From Candidatus Brocadia sp. (GTDB lineage Bacteria; Planctomycetota; Brocadiia; Brocadiales; Brocadiaceae), in NCBI GenBank assembly GCA_021646415.1, contig SOEU01000006.1, positions 62,001-126,000 of the forward strand: DNA of 64,000 bases, written 5' to 3'. Below are positions 63,913 through 64,000 of this stretch, one piece after another. A program made the translations under genes and the position numbers. The notes below the pieces were generated by a model, which was given only the letters and a program-made list of their open reading frames with translations, made no database searches and was not told where the DNA came from. How positions within the stretch are numbered: position 1 is the stretch's first letter; every line of letters begins with the position of its first letter.

Positions 63913-64000
63913 ATGAGTAAAGACTGGTGGACTGTGTCCAAAGGACGCCGTCAGAACCATAAAGTAATGCCTGCATATTTATTTTTGAACCAAACAAGCC
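63913..64000 (+). CDS. Start of an unidentified gene, cut by the window end
   Basis: From ATG at 63913 with GGAG 8 nt upstream the frame is open to the window edge (29 codons, starting MSKDWWTVSKGRRQNHKVMP). Too short to identify; divergent from rpoD. Confidence 0.35.
   Translation, partial: MSKDWWTVSKGRRQNHKVMPAYLFLNQTS

Overview
The window is a chromosomal segment of an anaerobic ammonium-oxidising (anammox) planctomycete. The diagnosis rests on a complete nitrite oxidoreductase (NXR) locus: a type II molybdopterin subunit with a twin-arginine signal, a four-cluster Fe-S subunit and a heme-b gamma subunit. It sits in one long minus-strand cluster with six c-type-cytochrome or bd-like proteins, a cupredoxin-like protein and a universal stress protein. 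I cannot fix the genus from sequence alone; Brocadia/Jettenia/Kuenenia relatives are all possible.

Layout. 1-21 kb (minus strand): an electron-transfer block starting at a near-consensus promoter (about 19.6 kb) with a cupredoxin-like protein, a CydA-like membrane protein, five cytochromes c and a double USP protein; then a second promoter (about 9.05 kb) drives nxrC-nxrB-chaperone-putative zincin-nxrA. An exported CARDB-like protein and a truncated Kef-type antiporter follow. 21-25 kb (minus): a Cys-rich mini-protein, CBS protein, Cys-cluster protein, beta-carbonic anhydrase and glutamine synthetase. 25-37.7 kb (plus): MOSC and MogA proteins (molybdenum cofactor), a membrane protein, an ABC exporter, membrane pyrophosphatase, RsfS, TrpD, and a methanethiol-oxidase/SCO pair, with S21 on the minus strand.

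37.7-49.2 kb is an accessory, decaying region: a RAYT transposase pseudogene, an MNT/HEPN pair with a stop in the toxin, a Hachiman-like nuclease-helicase locus whose nuclease part is split over two frames, an orphan group II intron domain V, two copies of a 37-39-residue mini-ORF, a higA antitoxin next to an almost deleted higB, a two-component cluster made by segmental duplication, and a mazEF pair. A short motif recurs three times across it.

49.3-64 kb: a kdpFABC potassium pump operon with a small leader membrane ORF and a KdpD that lacks its kinase domain, an ArsB/NhaD-type transporter, a CBS protein, a zinc-ribbon protein, a 30-residue very basic protein, a membrane TPR protein and a primary-type sigma factor.

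How the parts fit: NXR oxidises nitrite to nitrate (or runs in reverse) and passes electrons to the adjacent cytochrome/bd-like set; the TorD-like chaperone, the zincin and the Moco genes probably serve NXR assembly; the membrane pyrophosphatase and Kdp couple to ion gradients. The most unusual items are the putative metalloprotease inside the nxr operon, a diheme cytochrome fused to an NxrC-like heme-b domain, the split Hachiman-like locus and the duplicated mini-ORF.
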